Source: Mannheimia sp. USDA-ARS-USMARC-1261 (GTDB taxonomy: Bacteria > Pseudomonadota > Gammaproteobacteria > Enterobacterales > Pasteurellaceae). Taken from it: a DNA stretch of 64,000 bases. The DNA lies in contig NZ_CP006942.1 in assembly GCF_000521605.1 (NCBI RefSeq), positions 1,240,001-1,304,000 of the forward strand. The letters are read 5' to 3'. The notes below the pieces were generated by a model. The model was not told where the DNA came from, searched no databases, and worked only from the letters and a program-made list of their open reading frames with translations. The translations under genes and the position numbers were made by a program. Below, piece by piece: positions 28,423-38,619 of this stretch (its first letter is position 1; each line of letters starts with the position of its first letter).

Positions 28423-31029
28423 TTATTTTGAACGCTCTACCCACTTGCCATCAACGTAATCAACCATCCATTTGGTTGCCTTACCGTTTTTCTCTGAAGT
28501 TACATATTGGCGTTTTTCTTTACGACTAAAACGAATAATCGCCTCATTTCCTTCAGGATCTTGCTGCGGAGCATCCGCAAGATATTGTAATTTCTCCGGC
28601 AATCTATCACGATACAAGGCTAATTCCGCCACTTTCGGAGCTCGGCTTTCACGCACTTTCGGGAAATTATGAGCCGACATAAATACGCCACTTGCTCCAT
28701 CTCTTAACACAAAATAAGCATCTGCCTTTTCGCACTTTAGTTCAGGAAAAGCAATAGGTTCTTCTCGTGGAGGGGCAACTTCACCATTTTTCAAAATTTT
28801 TCGGGTGTTATCGCAGCTTGTGCAACCCATATATTTGCCAAAACGACCTAATTTTAAGTGCATATCCGCACCACATTTATCACATTCCACAACAGGTCCG
28901 TCATAGCCTTTAATTTTAAATGAGCCTTGTTCGACAACATAACCATCACAATTTGGGTTATTACCGCAAACGTGAAGTTTACGCTCGGCATCAATCACAT
29001 AGCTATCCATCGCTGAATCACATTTCGGACAGCGTTTGCGTGCCATTAAGGCTTTTGCCTCAGAATCTGAATCCAAGACATTCAAGAATTCGGCTTCAGG
29101 AATTAAATTCATCGTAGTTTTGCAACGTTCTTTTGGTGGTAACGCATAGCCTGTACAACCTAAGAAAACCCCTGTAGAAGCGGTACGGATAGCCATTTTT
29201 CTGCCACAAGTCGGACAATCAATATCTGTCGGCACAATGCTGTTTGGCTTCATCCCTCCTTCAAGCTCATCTAATTCCGCTTGGGTTAGCTCTTCAGAAA
29301 AATGCTTAAAGAATGTATTTAATTCATCTTTCCAGTTTTTATTACCTTCTGCAATTTGGTCTAAAACTTCTTCCATATTGGCAGTAAAGTCGTAATTCAT
29401 TAAATCTTTAAAAGATTCATTTAAACGATCGGTAACTACCTCACCGATTTTTTCCACATAAAAACGTTTGTTTTCAGTGCGAACATAGCCACGCTCTTGA
29501 ATGGTCGAAATAATTGAAGCATAAGTTGAAGGGCGACCAATTTTACGCTCTTCAAGCTCTGTAACTAATGAAGCCTCATTAAAACGTGCAGGCGGTTTGG
29601 TAAAGTGCTGGCTTGGCACAACTTCATCAAGTTTGAGTTTTTGATAAAGTTCTACTGCCGGTAATTCTTGATCTTCAGGATTTTTCCCTTGTACCGGCAA
29701 TACTCTCGTCCAACCATCAAAACGCATTACACGTCCGCTCGCTTTTAATTCATAATCTCCGGCACGAACAGTTAATGAAGTAGAATCGTAGCGTGCAGGC
29801 AACATCTGGCAAGCTAAGAAACGACGCCAAATTAAGTCATATAAACGTTCAGCGTCTTTATCCATACCTTTTAAGTCTGCCATTTTCACATTCACATCAG
29901 AAGGACGAATAGCTTCGTGGGCTTCTTGTGCATTATCTTTACTGCGATACACATTGGCTTTCTCTGGCAAATAATTTGCCCCAAAGTTATCTTCAATATA
30001 ACCACGAGCCATCGCCAGAGCTTCACGGCTTAAGTTTGTAGAGTCGGTACGCATATAGGTAATATAACCCGCTTCATACAAACGTTGAGCCAACATCATT
30101 GTTTTCTTTACCCCAAAGCCTAAACGTGTGCTTGCGGTACGTTGTAACGATGAAGTAATGAATGGAGCAGATGCTCGAGAACTGGTCTCTTTTGCTTCAA
30201 TATTAGAAACAATAAAATCACTTTTTTCTAATGCTTGAACGGCAACATTCGCATCTTCTTCATTTTTCGCTGAGAATTTTTTACCTTTGTAAGCCGTCAA
30301 TTCAAGCGGTAATTTTTTACGATTAATTTGCGTATTGGCTAAAATGGTCCAAAATTCTTCACTTTGGAAAGCTTTAATTTCACGCTCTCGCTCAACTAAC
30401 AATTTCACCGCGACAGATTGCACACGCCCGGCAGATAAACCTCGAGCGACTTTTTTCCAAAGTAATGGCGATACCATAAAGCCCACCACTCTGTCTAAAA
30501 AGCGGCGGGTTTGTTGGGAATTCACTCGATCAATATTCAGTGGCTGCGGATCTTCAAACGCCTTTTTAATCGCATCTTTGGTAATTTCATTAAACACAAC
30601 TCGACTAAAACGACTATCATCACCGCCAATAATTTCACGTAAATGCCACGCAATAGCTTCCCCTTCTCTATCCAAGTCGGTTGCCAGATAGATATGGTCT
30701 GCTTTCTTCGCCAGCGATTTTAATTCAGATACTACTTTTTCTTTATCAGGCATAATCTGATAGTTCGCTTTCCAGCCGTTGTATGGATCAATTCCCATAC
30801 GTTTCACTAAAGCTGTACGTTCTTTTTCTGCCTTTACTTTTGCTTTTTCTGTTGCACTTAGCCCTTTAGTTGAAATCGGCTTTGCTTTTTCCGTTTTTTC
30901 ATCGCTGCCGCTTTTCGGTAAATCACGGATATGCCCCACGCTTGATTTCACAACATAGTCGCTACCAAGATATTGATTAATTTTTTTCGCCTTAGCCGGA
31001 GACTCCACAATAACGAGTGATTTTCCCAT
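28423..31029 (-). CDS. topA: DNA topoisomerase I
   Basis: Type IA topoisomerase relaxing negative supercoils. The 868-residue length equals E. coli (865). N-terminal TOPRIM domain ([17 protein letters not shown]; acidic triad in [17 protein letters not shown]), active-site Tyr in [13 protein letters not shown] (about residue 323), and C-terminal zinc-ribbon repeats ([24 protein letters not shown] with CMGCTSC) are all present. It is divergent from a LysR regulator. Confidence 0.96.
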   Translation of the reverse strand: MGKSLVIVESPAKAKKINQYLGSDYVVKSSVGHIRDLPKSGSDEKTEKAKPISTKGLSATEKAKVKAEKERTALVKRMGIDPYNGWKANYQIMPDKEKVVSELKSLAKKADHIYLATDLDREGEAIAWHLREIIGGDDSRFSRVVFNEITKDAIKKAFEDPQPLNIDRVNSQQTRRFLDRVVGFMVSPLLWKKVARGLSAGRVQSVAVKLLVEREREIKAFQSEEFWTILANTQINRKKLPLELTAYKGKKFSAKNEEDANVAVQALEKSDFIVSNIEAKETSSRASAPFITSSLQRTASTRLGFGVKKTMMLAQRLYEAGYITYMRTDSTNLSREALAMARGYIEDNFGANYLPEKANVYRSKDNAQEAHEAIRPSDVNVKMADLKGMDKDAERLYDLIWRRFLACQMLPARYDSTSLTVRAGDYELKASGRVMRFDGWTRVLPVQGKNPEDQELPAVELYQKLKLDEVVPSQHFTKPPARFNEASLVTELEERKIGRPSTYASIISTIQERGYVRTENKRFYVEKIGEVVTDRLNESFKDLMNYDFTANMEEVLDQIAEGNKNWKDELNTFFKHFSEELTQAELDELEGGMKPNSIVPTDIDCPTCGRKMAIRTASTGVFLGCTGYALPPKERCKTTMNLIPEAEFLNVLDSDSEAKALMARKRCPKCDSAMDSYVIDAERKLHVCGNNPNCDGYVVEQGSFKIKGYDGPVVECDKCGADMHLKLGRFGKYMGCTSCDNTRKILKNGEVAPPREEPIAFPELKCEKADAYFVLRDGASGVFMSAHNFPKVRESRAPKVAELALYRDRLPEKLQYLADAPQQDPEGNEAIIRFSRKEKRQYVTSEKNGKATKWMVDYVDGKWVERSK

Positions 31030-31158
31030 AGTTTATTACCTAATTTTTAATAATTATTTGGATTTTCTTTAAATTATTTCTTTTTTAATTGATTTTTCAA
31101 TATACTATTTTTACGATAGCAAGCCTTAGCAAAAATTACAATATAAAGAAGAGAGAAA

Positions 31159-32049
31159 ATGGACAAACTAAACGCAATCAGTTTATTTTGCAAAGTAGTT
31201 GAAACCCAAAGTTTTACCCAAGCCGCACAACAAACCCAAATCTCACTGCCAATGGCGAGTAAATTAGTGGCTCAACTGGAAGAGTATTTGAATGTACGTT
31301 TATTACAACGCACCACGCGTAAAATTACGCCAACGGAAGCAGGGTTACTTTATTATCATCGCTGTTTGCCTATTTTAAATGAATTGAAAGAGGCGGAAGC
31401 AAGTGTCAGTAATATCAGCTCAACGCTACAAGGCAAAATTACAATGTCTGTGCCAATGGATTTTGGTTCTCGCTTTATTGCACCTTATTTAGGAAAATTT
31501 ATGGAACGCTACCCTAATTTACAGCTCCATATTGAATTTAGCGACCGTCGCGTTGATGTCATTGCCGAAGGCTTTGATTTAGTTTTGCGTATTGGTAGCC
31601 TTACGGACAGCTCTATCGTGGCGAAAAAAATTGCTGATTCGCACTTAATGCTAGTTGCCTCTCCTGACTATTTAGCCAAAAATAACGAGCCTCAAAGTCT
31701 AGAAGAACTCAGTAAACGTGGTTGCTTGCTTTACGAATATCACCCACAGTGGCAATTCACGCAGCAAGGACAAAAAAGTAGCATTAAGCCTGAGGGAAAA
31801 ATTTACAGCAATAACGGCTATGCATTAGTCCAAATGGCAAAAGCCGGGCTAGGTATTATCAATATTCCTAAATTTTTGATAAAGGAAGAACTCAAAAATG
31901 GAGAGCTAGTGCCGATTATGCCATTTTTAGAACAAGACACGCTGCAAATCAGCTTACTCTACCCTAACCGCCGTTACCTTTCGCCAAAAGTTCGAGTGTT
32001 AATCGATTTTTTCTCTCAACTGATGAAAGAACAACAACAATATTTGTAG
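31159..32049 (+). CDS. LysR-family transcription regulator
   Basis: A 296-residue LysR protein: N-terminal winged helix (residues about 1-60, TQSFTQAAQQTQISLPMAS) and a substrate-binding-type effector domain. It lies between topA (divergent) and the peptidase/YjiGH operon (convergent), so no obvious target is adjacent. Likely autoregulated from the 129-base gap before topA. Confidence 0.85.
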   Translation: MDKLNAISLFCKVVETQSFTQAAQQTQISLPMASKLVAQLEEYLNVRLLQRTTRKITPTEAGLLYYHRCLPILNELKEAEASVSNISSTLQGKITMSVPMDFGSRFIAPYLGKFMERYPNLQLHIEFSDRRVDVIAEGFDLVLRIGSLTDSSIVAKKIADSHLMLVASPDYLAKNNEPQSLEELSKRGCLLYEYHPQWQFTQQGQKSSIKPEGKIYSNNGYALVQMAKAGLGIINIPKFLIKEELKNGELVPIMPFLEQDTLQISLLYPNRRYLSPKVRVLIDFFSQLMKEQQQYL

Positions 32050-32053
32050 GTAA

Positions 32054-32088
32054 AAAGGCTGTAACAGATAGCTTCAATTACAGCCTTT
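32054..32088. terminator. Bidirectional terminator between LysR gene and peptidase
   Basis: An 11-bp perfect stem AAAGGCTGTAA/TTACAGCCTTT with a 13-base loop between convergent genes. Confidence 0.8.
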
Positions 32089-32114
32089 CAATTGCAAGAA
32101 AATGTAGAAATCTG

Positions 32115-32123
32115 ACCGCTTGT
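32115..32123 (-). repeat. DNA uptake signal core near peptidase 3' end
   Basis: ACCGCTTGT (the complement of the core) sits 10 bases past the peptidase stop, as a single copy. Confidence 0.7.
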
Positions 32124-32132
32124 AAAATGCTT

Positions 32133-33257
32133 TTAAAGATTAAATAGTCTCTTAATCACATTAACAACCAAATTACGTTTTGGGATAATCGAATCAACGA
32201 CCAAATATTCTGTCTTCGCGTGCATATTCCCCCCAGTTGGACCTAATCCATCAATAGTTGGACAACCCGCTGAGGCAGCAATATTACCATCGCTTAATCC
32301 ACCCGCATCAACCCATTTAATCTCGGTTTGTAATGCTTTACCTACCTCATCAAATAATACTTTGATTTTTGGTAGATGTACCTCATCAATCATCGGGGCT
32401 TCATCATTTACCAATATTTTAGTAGAAGTTACCCCCTCTATAAGCGGATTGCCTAACACTCGTTGTAATTGCTCTTCAAAATATTTTCTTGATGATGGCA
32501 AACGATAACGCATTTCAATAGTCAATTTGGCGTAATCCGCGATCACATTATGTGCAATACCGCCGTGCGTCATTACACAATTAAAAGTATGCCCTATTTG
32601 GTAATCGTTCAGCTTGGAGAATTCCACAATAAAATTAGCGGCTTCAACTAATGCCGAACGCCCACGTTCCGGATTATTTCCAGCGTGAGCAGCAACACCG
32701 TGAAACTCAACATCATAGGTAATAACACCTTTACGAGTTGCAACCATTGAGCCATCTTCACGAGCGGGTTCCATTACAAAGCAATATTTTGACTTACGAG
32801 CATATTCACGAATACTCTCTTTGGCATAAGTTGAGCCGATTTCTTCGTGTGAGTTGAGATAAATCGCAATTTTTAATTTACTTAAATCCAGCTTCTCTAA
32901 AATATAGAAGGTTAAAAGAGCCCCTGATTTATCATCAATCGCTCCTAGTGCATTAACAATCCCATCTTTACGAGCAAATGGAACATCTTTGCCTGTACCA
33001 ACAGGAAAAACCGTATCCATATGAGCTACAAAAAGAATATCGTATTGCGAAGCATTAAGATCGTTACTAATAAGTAAGCTCTCTGCTACCTTATCGCTTG
33101 TCATTGGTAAACGCTTATACTCTAATCCTGATTTTTCTGCTTTACGAATGAACCACTGAGCAACTTGATTAACACCTTCAATCGAATTTGCCGGGCTTTC
33201 AACGTCAGTAATTTCTTTTAATTCAGCTAAAAATTTTTCTACGGTTTGAGTTTCCAT
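32133..33257 (-). CDS. M20-family peptidase, carboxypeptidase G2-like
   Basis: A 374-residue dinuclear zinc hydrolase of the M20 family (glutamate carboxypeptidase type). The ligands His and Asp in VAHMDTVF, the bridging Asp in GAIDDKSG, catalytic Glu pair in HEEIGS, Glu in VMEPAR and His near the end (NMHAKTEY) are visible, plus a dimerisation domain in the middle. Probably cleaves a terminal amino acid from peptides or acylated amino acids. It is the last gene of the yjiH-yjiG-peptidase operon. Confidence 0.85.
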   Translation of the reverse strand: METQTVEKFLAELKEITDVESPANSIEGVNQVAQWFIRKAEKSGLEYKRLPMTSDKVAESLLISNDLNASQYDILFVAHMDTVFPVGTGKDVPFARKDGIVNALGAIDDKSGALLTFYILEKLDLSKLKIAIYLNSHEEIGSTYAKESIREYARKSKYCFVMEPAREDGSMVATRKGVITYDVEFHGVAAHAGNNPERGRSALVEAANFIVEFSKLNDYQIGHTFNCVMTHGGIAHNVIADYAKLTIEMRYRLPSSRKYFEEQLQRVLGNPLIEGVTSTKILVNDEAPMIDEVHLPKIKVLFDEVGKALQTEIKWVDAGGLSDGNIAASAGCPTIDGLGPTGGNMHAKTEYLVVDSIIPKRNLVVNVIKRLFNL

Positions 33258-33269
33258 TACTATTATCTC

Positions 33270-33728
33270 CTAGATTAAAAATTGCATTACAAACATCGCA
33301 AGATAAGCATTGATGATACAGATACCAAATAGCACTAAATAATGTTTGCCCGGCACACCTAATACACCTAGAATACGCCCCATATATTGCACCGTCGAGC
33401 CTACTAACGCCATACCCGGCAATAAGATAGCAACATGCTGAGCATTTAGTACGCCTTCTTGTACTAAAGCAACTAAGACACCAGCCGCTCCGCCCCAACT
33501 AAGGAATGCAGCAAGGAATACGGCAATAGCTTCACCGGGTAAACCAAGAGGTGCCATAATAAAACCAAGCCATTCGCCGATTATTTTCAGTAAGCCAGAA
33601 GCATTAAGCATATAAATAATAACAAATGCCATCAGTACGTTAGGAATAGTACTATGTACGGCAATATCCCAACCTTTACGAGCACCATCAATAAAAATAT
33701 CCGTAATTAATTTCTTTTGCGAACTCAT
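33270..33728 (-). CDS. yjiG: YjiG-family membrane protein
   Basis: A 152-residue membrane protein with a nucleoside-recognition/Gate domain, like E. coli YjiG (153 residues). It is overlapped by 4 bases (ATGA) by the upstream YjiH gene, and the M20 peptidase follows 12 bases later. In E. coli the pair precedes iadA, an isoaspartyl dipeptidase, so a role in peptide or dipeptide transport is inferred. Confidence 0.8.
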   Translation of the reverse strand: MSSQKKLITDIFIDGARKGWDIAVHSTIPNVLMAFVIIYMLNASGLLKIIGEWLGFIMAPLGLPGEAIAVFLAAFLSWGGAAGVLVALVQEGVLNAQHVAILLPGMALVGSTVQYMGRILGVLGVPGKHYLVLFGICIINAYLAMFVMQFLI

Positions 33729-34363
33729 ACTTCTGCCTCCGTCTCTTTTACAAATTTTTTCACATATAAACGCATTAAATTAGCACCAAAGATTTTGAAT
33801 AGGAAAATCACTCCTAAGCATATTGCAATAGAAGTCGGTGCAACTGTACCTGATTTATCTGAAATCAATAACAATGGTGCAAAAGAGGCTAAGAAGTTCG
33901 TAAGTAACGCACCTGCACTAAATTGGAAAGCAGCAAAAATTAATAATTCTTTATAAGTGATTTTACCTTCATCGCGTAAGAATTTGGTGGTTGAACTTCC
34001 TGCATCTGTACTTTGAGTACTTGCAATCAATGAAATTGAACAGTTTCCAGGAATTCCCATTAACGGTCTTAAGATTGGGCTTAACCATTTTGAAGCAGCC
34101 ACCAAAGCACCAAAATGTTCAAAAATTGCGACAAAACCAAGTGCTAACATCACGCTAGGCACTAGTGTTAAGGCAAAAATAAATCCGCCTTTTGCACTCG
34201 TTCCCCCAGCAGCTTTCAACCATTCAGGGAATTGTCCTGTTAATTTGCCAAAATCAAAAATACCACCGGCAATATCTTTAGCAAAACCACCGAAGAAAAT
34301 TACCGCACACGCTAATGAAATCGTGCCAACAATCAGCTTTTTCGTTGTTACATTGTCTTCCAT
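33725..34363 (-). CDS. yjiH: YjiH-family membrane protein
   Basis: A 212-residue polytopic membrane protein with a nucleoside-recognition domain, similar to E. coli YjiH. It is first in the operon with yjiG and the peptidase and starts MEDNVTTKKLI. Together YjiH and YjiG probably make a two-part carrier whose cargo the peptidase hydrolyses. Cargo unknown. Confidence 0.8.
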   Translation of the reverse strand: MEDNVTTKKLIVGTISLACAVIFFGGFAKDIAGGIFDFGKLTGQFPEWLKAAGGTSAKGGFIFALTLVPSVMLALGFVAIFEHFGALVAASKWLSPILRPLMGIPGNCSISLIASTQSTDAGSSTTKFLRDEGKITYKELLIFAAFQFSAGALLTNFLASFAPLLLISDKSGTVAPTSIAICLGVIFLFKIFGANLMRLYVKKFVKETEAEV

Positions 34364-34448
34364 AAATACTCCTTAAAATAGAATGAAACTGATTTTATTC
34401 TATAACGAGCATCTAAAAAACGCTGTGATCTACTTCGCAAAAACACCA

Positions 34449-34457
34449 ACAAGCGGT
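34449..34457 (+). repeat. DNA uptake signal core upstream of yjiH
   Basis: ACAAGCGGTC then AAATTTTC and ATTTGCAAATT, a complete extended single copy in the gap between the YjiH operon and the GlsB-like gene. Confidence 0.8.
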
Positions 34458-34509
34458 CAAATTTTCTTGATAATTTGCAAATTAAATAAGGAAAGAGATC
34501 GCTAAAAAC

Positions 34510-34543
34510 AAAACAAGCAGTTATTTTCATAACTGCTTGTTTT
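34510..34543 (-). terminator. Terminator after the GlsB-like gene
   Basis: A 15-bp perfect stem AAAACAAGCAGTTAT/ATAACTGCTTGTTTT with a 4-base loop, 16 bases past the GlsB-like stop on the minus strand. It resembles, but is not, an uptake-signal pair (AGCAGT, not AGCGGT). Confidence 0.85.
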
Positions 34544-34558
34544 AAACATTTCTATTTA

Positions 34559-34819
34559 CTAATCAAAAATTCTTAATTTTCTTAAGATGAAAATTAACAA
34601 GGCTGCACCTAATACACCAAAGAAAATACCAATTATATTGAAATCTCCTGCTTTGTATGCAGAACCAATGCCTAATATGTCGCCAAATAACCAACGTCCT
34701 AAAGATGAACCGACAATACCTACAATGATATTTTTACAAAGACCACCTTCACTTTTCATTACAATTGATGCTAACCAACCAATAATAGCACCGACAATAA
34801 TTGCAGCAATCCAGCCCAT
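34559..34819 (-). CDS. GlsB/YeaQ/YmgE-family stress membrane protein
   Basis: An 86-residue protein with three membrane segments and glycine zippers (GAIIGWLASIVMK, NIIVGIVGSSLGRWLFGD, and a last segment ending in a basic tail). Family members are small envelope stress proteins of unknown mechanism, often annotated as transglycosylase-associated. Good ribosome site AAGGAGT before ATG 34819. Confidence 0.85.
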   Translation of the reverse strand: MGWIAAIIVGAIIGWLASIVMKSEGGLCKNIIVGIVGSSLGRWLFGDILGIGSAYKAGDFNIIGIFFGVLGAALLIFILRKLRIFD

Positions 34820-34882
34820 AACATACTCCTTGTGTTTTATTGAAAAATAATTTAATAACTTCTCGCTATTATTCCATAATTA

Positions 34883-35842
34883 TTAAAAGGTTTCTTTTGC
34901 TTCTTTTAATAAATCTTGAGGTAAATTAATACCTAAGTCTTTTGCTGTTTTTGTATTAATAGAAAGCTCTAATTGGCTCACTTCTTGTGTAGGAATTAAA
35001 CCAGCTTTTTCACCTTTTAACACACGAGCCGCACTTTTACCTGTTGCAACGCCGATATCATACTGATTTACCGCATAAGCAGCAAGTGCACCACGCTCAA
35101 CGGTATCTCTGTCTGATGCAATAACCGGAATTTTTGCTTCTAACGCTGCTTTATGTAAGGCTTCATAAGCAGACACCACACCATTATCTTCTGAAATATA
35201 GATAGCTTGTACTTTACCATTTAAACTGCGAGCAGCTGTGCCAATATCTGCACTACGTTGAACCGCTACAGGGACAACATTAAACCCTTGCTTTTTCGCT
35301 TCTTCTTTTAGTTCTTCTAACACAATTGTAGAGTTCACTTCACCTGCACTATAAACATAGCCTACGGATTTTAACTCGGGCACTAACGTTTGAATTAATT
35401 TTACTTGTGGAGCGATAGGCTTGTGATCTGAAATCCCCGTTACATTCGTGCCTGATGGCTCCCAAGATTTCACTAATTTTGCTGCAACCGGGTCGGTTAC
35501 ACCGGAGAAAACAATCGGAATAGAACGAGTTGCTGCAACCACCGGTTGTGCGGAAGGCGTAGTAATCGGGATGATGATATCTGCTTTATCACCAACAAAT
35601 TTACGGGCAATTTGAGCAGCCGTCGCAGTACTGCCTTGTGCGGATTGGTAGTCGATTTTGATATTTTTGCCATCAACAAAGCCTTCACGCTCAAGCTCTT
35701 CAATAACACCTTTACGAATGGAATCTAATGCCGGGTGATCGACAATCGCCGTAATTGCTACATTTTGAATTTTATCTTGGCTGAATGCGGTAATAGAAAA
35801 AGCACTTAATACAGCAACTAACAATGTTTTACGAAATTTCAT
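34883..35842 (-). CDS. ABC transporter substrate-binding protein, TrpX-like
   Basis: A 319-residue periplasmic-binding protein of the ABC_sub_bind family (PF04392), which includes the streptococcal tryptophan protein TrpX. It has an N-terminal signal peptide (KFRKTLLVAVLSAFSITAFS) and ligand-site motifs such as IPITTPSAQPVVAATRS and SGVTDPVAAKLV. ATG 35842 follows AAGGAGTATGT. No permease or ATPase gene is adjacent. A TrpR-like operator in its promoter region, shared with aroG, suggests tryptophan or a related aromatic compound as ligand. That is an inference. Confidence 0.8.
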   Translation of the reverse strand: MKFRKTLLVAVLSAFSITAFSQDKIQNVAITAIVDHPALDSIRKGVIEELEREGFVDGKNIKIDYQSAQGSTATAAQIARKFVGDKADIIIPITTPSAQPVVAATRSIPIVFSGVTDPVAAKLVKSWEPSGTNVTGISDHKPIAPQVKLIQTLVPELKSVGYVYSAGEVNSTIVLEELKEEAKKQGFNVVPVAVQRSADIGTAARSLNGKVQAIYISEDNGVVSAYEALHKAALEAKIPVIASDRDTVERGALAAYAVNQYDIGVATGKSAARVLKGEKAGLIPTQEVSQLELSINTKTAKDLGINLPQDLLKEAKETF

Positions 35843-35865
35843 ACATACTCCTTGATTTAAAATTT

Positions 35866-35883
35866 GCACTATTGCAATAGTAC
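35866..35883 (-). promoter_or_regulatory. TrpR-like operator of the substrate-binding protein gene
   Basis: Minus strand GTACTAT-TGCA-ATAGTGC, an 18-base dyad with one mismatch, whose inner 14 bases (35868-35881) are a perfect palindrome. It shares 13 of 14 arm bases with the aroG operator at 13603-13620. It lies 24-41 bases before the start codon, next to the ribosome site. Confidence 0.6.
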
Positions 35884-36071
35884 ATTTTTATCCAAAGATA
35901 AGTAATTTTAGAAATTTGTGCAAGCAGAATTTTTTATTTTTCTATAAACATATTTTAACTGGTTAAATATTAATCTTTCACATTTTAACCCAATTCTTTG
36001 CAAGCTCTTTTAGATTATTGCAATAACGTGTAGAATAAGCAGTTATTTTAATTAGAACATTAGAGAGAATT

Positions 36072-37742
36072 ATGAGCGAAGAAATTTTAACAGCTGAAAC
36101 AGAAACTCGAGCCAATTTTATTACCCATATTATTGATGAAGATTTAGCAAGCGGTAAACATAGCAACGTTTACACCCGTTTTCCACCTGAGCCAAACGGT
36201 TATTTACACATCGGACACGCTAAATCAATCTGCTTGAACTTTGGTATCGCTCAAGAATATAAAGGAAAATGTAACTTACGTTTTGATGATACAAATCCGG
36301 TAAAAGAAGACGTGGAATATGTGGATTCTATCAAGCAAGACGTGGAATGGTTAGGCTTTAAATGGGAAGGTGAGCCACGTTATGCCTCAGATTATTTTGA
36401 CCAACTTTATGGCTATGCGATTGAGCTTATCAACAAAGGCTTGGCGTATGTTTGTGAACTTTCGCCTGAAGAAATGCGTGAATACCGTGGCACATTAACC
36501 GAGCCGGGCAAAAATAGCCCTTATCGTGATCGTTCGGTTGAAGAAAACCTTGCCCTATTTGAAAAAATGAAAAACGGCGAGTTTGAGGAAGGTAAAGCTT
36601 GTTTGCGTGCCAAAATTGATATGGCATCGCCGTTTATCGTAATGCGTGATCCGGTGCTTTACCGTGTGAAATTTGCCTCACACCACCAAACCGGCGACAA
36701 ATGGTGCATTTACCCAATGTACGATTTCACCCACTGTATTTCAGATGCGATTGAGCGAATCACCCACTCTATCTGTACGTTAGAATTCCAAGACAACCGC
36801 CGTTTATACGATTGGGTGTTGGAAAATATCAGTATTGAACGTCCGTTACCGCATCAGTACGAATTTTCACGTTTAAATTTAGAAGGCACTTTAACCTCTA
36901 AACGTAAGCTATTGAAATTAGTTACTGACGGTATTGTGGACGGTTGGAACGACCCTCGTATGCCAACCATTTCAGGCTTACGCCGCCGTGGCTATACCCC
37001 TGCGGCATTGCGTGAATTCTGCCGCCGTATCGGTGTAACAAAACAAGATAATGTGGTGGAATACTCCGCACTTGAGGCTTGTATTCGTGAAGATTTAAAC
37101 GACAACGCACCTCGTGCGATGGCAGTAATCAATCCTGTGCGTGTAGTAATTGAGAATTTTGGTGAGAAAGAGATCTTAAAAGCACCAAACCACCCTAACC
37201 GCCCGGAATTAGGCGAGCGTGATTTGCCATTTACCCGTGAGCTTTACATTGACGAAGCCGACTTCCGTGAAGAAGCGAACAAGCAATATAAACGCTTAGT
37301 GCTAGGCAAAGAAGTGCGTTTGCGTAATGCCTATGTAATTAAAGCCGAACGAGTGGAGAAAGATGCAAGCGGTCAAATTACCACAATTTTTTGCACCTAC
37401 GATCCGGAAACATTAGGCAAGAACCCGGCTGACGGACGCAAAGTGAAAGGGGTAATTCATTGGGTTTCAGCGGAAGATAACAAACCGGCAGAATTCCGCA
37501 TTTACGATCGTTTATTCACTGTGCCAAATCCGGGTGCAGAAGATGATATTAATGCGGTGTTAAACCCTGAATCATTAGTGGTAAAACACGGTTTTGTTGA
37601 GCCAAGTTTAGCCAATGCAAAAGCAGAACAAGGTTATCAATTTGAGCGTGAAGGCTACTTCTGCTTAGACAGCAAAGACGGTTCAGCAGATAATTTAGTG
37701 TTTAACTTAACTGTAAGTCTAAAAGAAAGCGTAGCGTTCTAA
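36072..37742 (+). CDS. glnS: Glutaminyl-tRNA synthetase
   Basis: Charges tRNA-Gln. The 556-residue class I synthetase has the HIGH-type motif [15 protein letters not shown] (about residues 37-51) and the KMSKS-type TSKRKLLKL (about residue 275), then the C-terminal beta-barrel anticodon domain. The length matches the enteric enzyme (about 554). Two partial uptake signals (GCAAGCGGT) are in the coding sequence. Confidence 0.97.
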   Translation: MSEEILTAETETRANFITHIIDEDLASGKHSNVYTRFPPEPNGYLHIGHAKSICLNFGIAQEYKGKCNLRFDDTNPVKEDVEYVDSIKQDVEWLGFKWEGEPRYASDYFDQLYGYAIELINKGLAYVCELSPEEMREYRGTLTEPGKNSPYRDRSVEENLALFEKMKNGEFEEGKACLRAKIDMASPFIVMRDPVLYRVKFASHHQTGDKWCIYPMYDFTHCISDAIERITHSICTLEFQDNRRLYDWVLENISIERPLPHQYEFSRLNLEGTLTSKRKLLKLVTDGIVDGWNDPRMPTISGLRRRGYTPAALREFCRRIGVTKQDNVVEYSALEACIREDLNDNAPRAMAVINPVRVVIENFGEKEILKAPNHPNRPELGERDLPFTRELYIDEADFREEANKQYKRLVLGKEVRLRNAYVIKAERVEKDASGQITTIFCTYDPETLGKNPADGRKVKGVIHWVSAEDNKPAEFRIYDRLFTVPNPGAEDDINAVLNPESLVVKHGFVEPSLANAKAEQGYQFEREGYFCLDSKDGSADNLVFNLTVSLKESVAF

Positions 37743-37753
37743 GCTTCTCAAAT

Positions 37754-37783
37754 AAAAATACCGACAGTAATGTCGGTATTTTT
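37754..37783. terminator. Bidirectional terminator after glnS
   Basis: A 13-bp stem AAAAATACCGACA/TGTCGGTATTTTT with a 4-base loop between convergent glnS and the PHP-domain gene. Confidence 0.9.
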
Positions 37784-37798
37784 TCGGCATAAGACAAA

Positions 37799-38617
37799 TT
37801 AAAACAGCTCCCAAATAGGCTTGCACTCTTTTGGCAGTTCTAAACTTCTGCCGAGTTCAATCCAGCCTGTTGGGTAATGGAAATCAGAGCCAACCGAACC
37901 ATATAAATCAAATTCTCTTGCCCAGCGGGTAAGTAATTGCCGTTGGTCTGGGGTTTGTCCGCAGCCTGAAACTTCAATGCCATCTCCGCCTGCTAGTTTG
38001 AAATCAACAATCAAACGGCGAATCCAACGTGCAGTCATTTTATAACGTAGTGGGTGGGCGATATTAATAACTCCGCCTGCATTGTGTGTTATTTGAACTG
38101 CTTCTTCTAAACTGCTCCACATAGGCTTAACATAAGCAGGTTTTCCCATTCCTAAATAACGTTTAAAAGCATGTTCAATGTTGCGAACGTGCCCTTGTTC
38201 ATATAAAAAACGCCCATAATGAGCCCGAGTTACTTCACCTGAAGCAAGAGCTTTTGCACCTTCATAAGCGTTTGGAATGCCTGCTTTTGCTAATTTTTCG
38301 CCAATTTCGACCGCTCGTTCTTCACGCAATTTGGCTTGGTTATCCAAAAATTGAATTAATTCCTTATTATTTTCATCAATATTTAAAGCTGCCAAATGAA
38401 TACTTTTATCTTGCCATAGTACCGAAATTTCGACACCCGAGATAAATTTGATTGGTTGTGTTTGGGCAAATTTTTTTGCTTCACAAATGCCGGAAATAGT
38501 ATCGTGATCAGTCAAAGCAAGCATTTCAACACCTTGTTCAACCGCTCGTTGAACTAATTCCGTGGGAGAAAGCACCCCATCAGAGGCTGTGCTATGGGAA
38601 TGTAAATCGTATTTCAT
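37799..38617 (-). CDS. rnm: PHP-domain exoribonuclease RNase AM
   Basis: A 272-residue polymerase/histidinol-phosphatase (PHP) metal hydrolase. Metal-binding motifs DLHSHSTASDG at the N-terminus, LTDHDT (about residue 37), NIAHPLRY, and the final GSDFHYP are visible. E. coli RNase AM (YciV, TrpH family) is a 5'-3' exonuclease maturing 5' ends of rRNAs; this is its likely role. It starts 2 bases after the upstream glycosylase gene. Confidence 0.85.
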   Translation of the reverse strand: MKYDLHSHSTASDGVLSPTELVQRAVEQGVEMLALTDHDTISGICEAKKFAQTQPIKFISGVEISVLWQDKSIHLAALNIDENNKELIQFLDNQAKLREERAVEIGEKLAKAGIPNAYEGAKALASGEVTRAHYGRFLYEQGHVRNIEHAFKRYLGMGKPAYVKPMWSSLEEAVQITHNAGGVINIAHPLRYKMTARWIRRLIVDFKLAGGDGIEVSGCGQTPDQRQLLTRWAREFDLYGSVGSDFHYPTGWIELGRSLELPKECKPIWELF

Positions 38618-38619
38618 TG

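Noticed and set aside
34510-34543. Inverted uptake-signal pair after the GlsB-like gene
   Set aside because: The arms read ACAAGCAGT, one base off the core, so it is scored only as a terminator.
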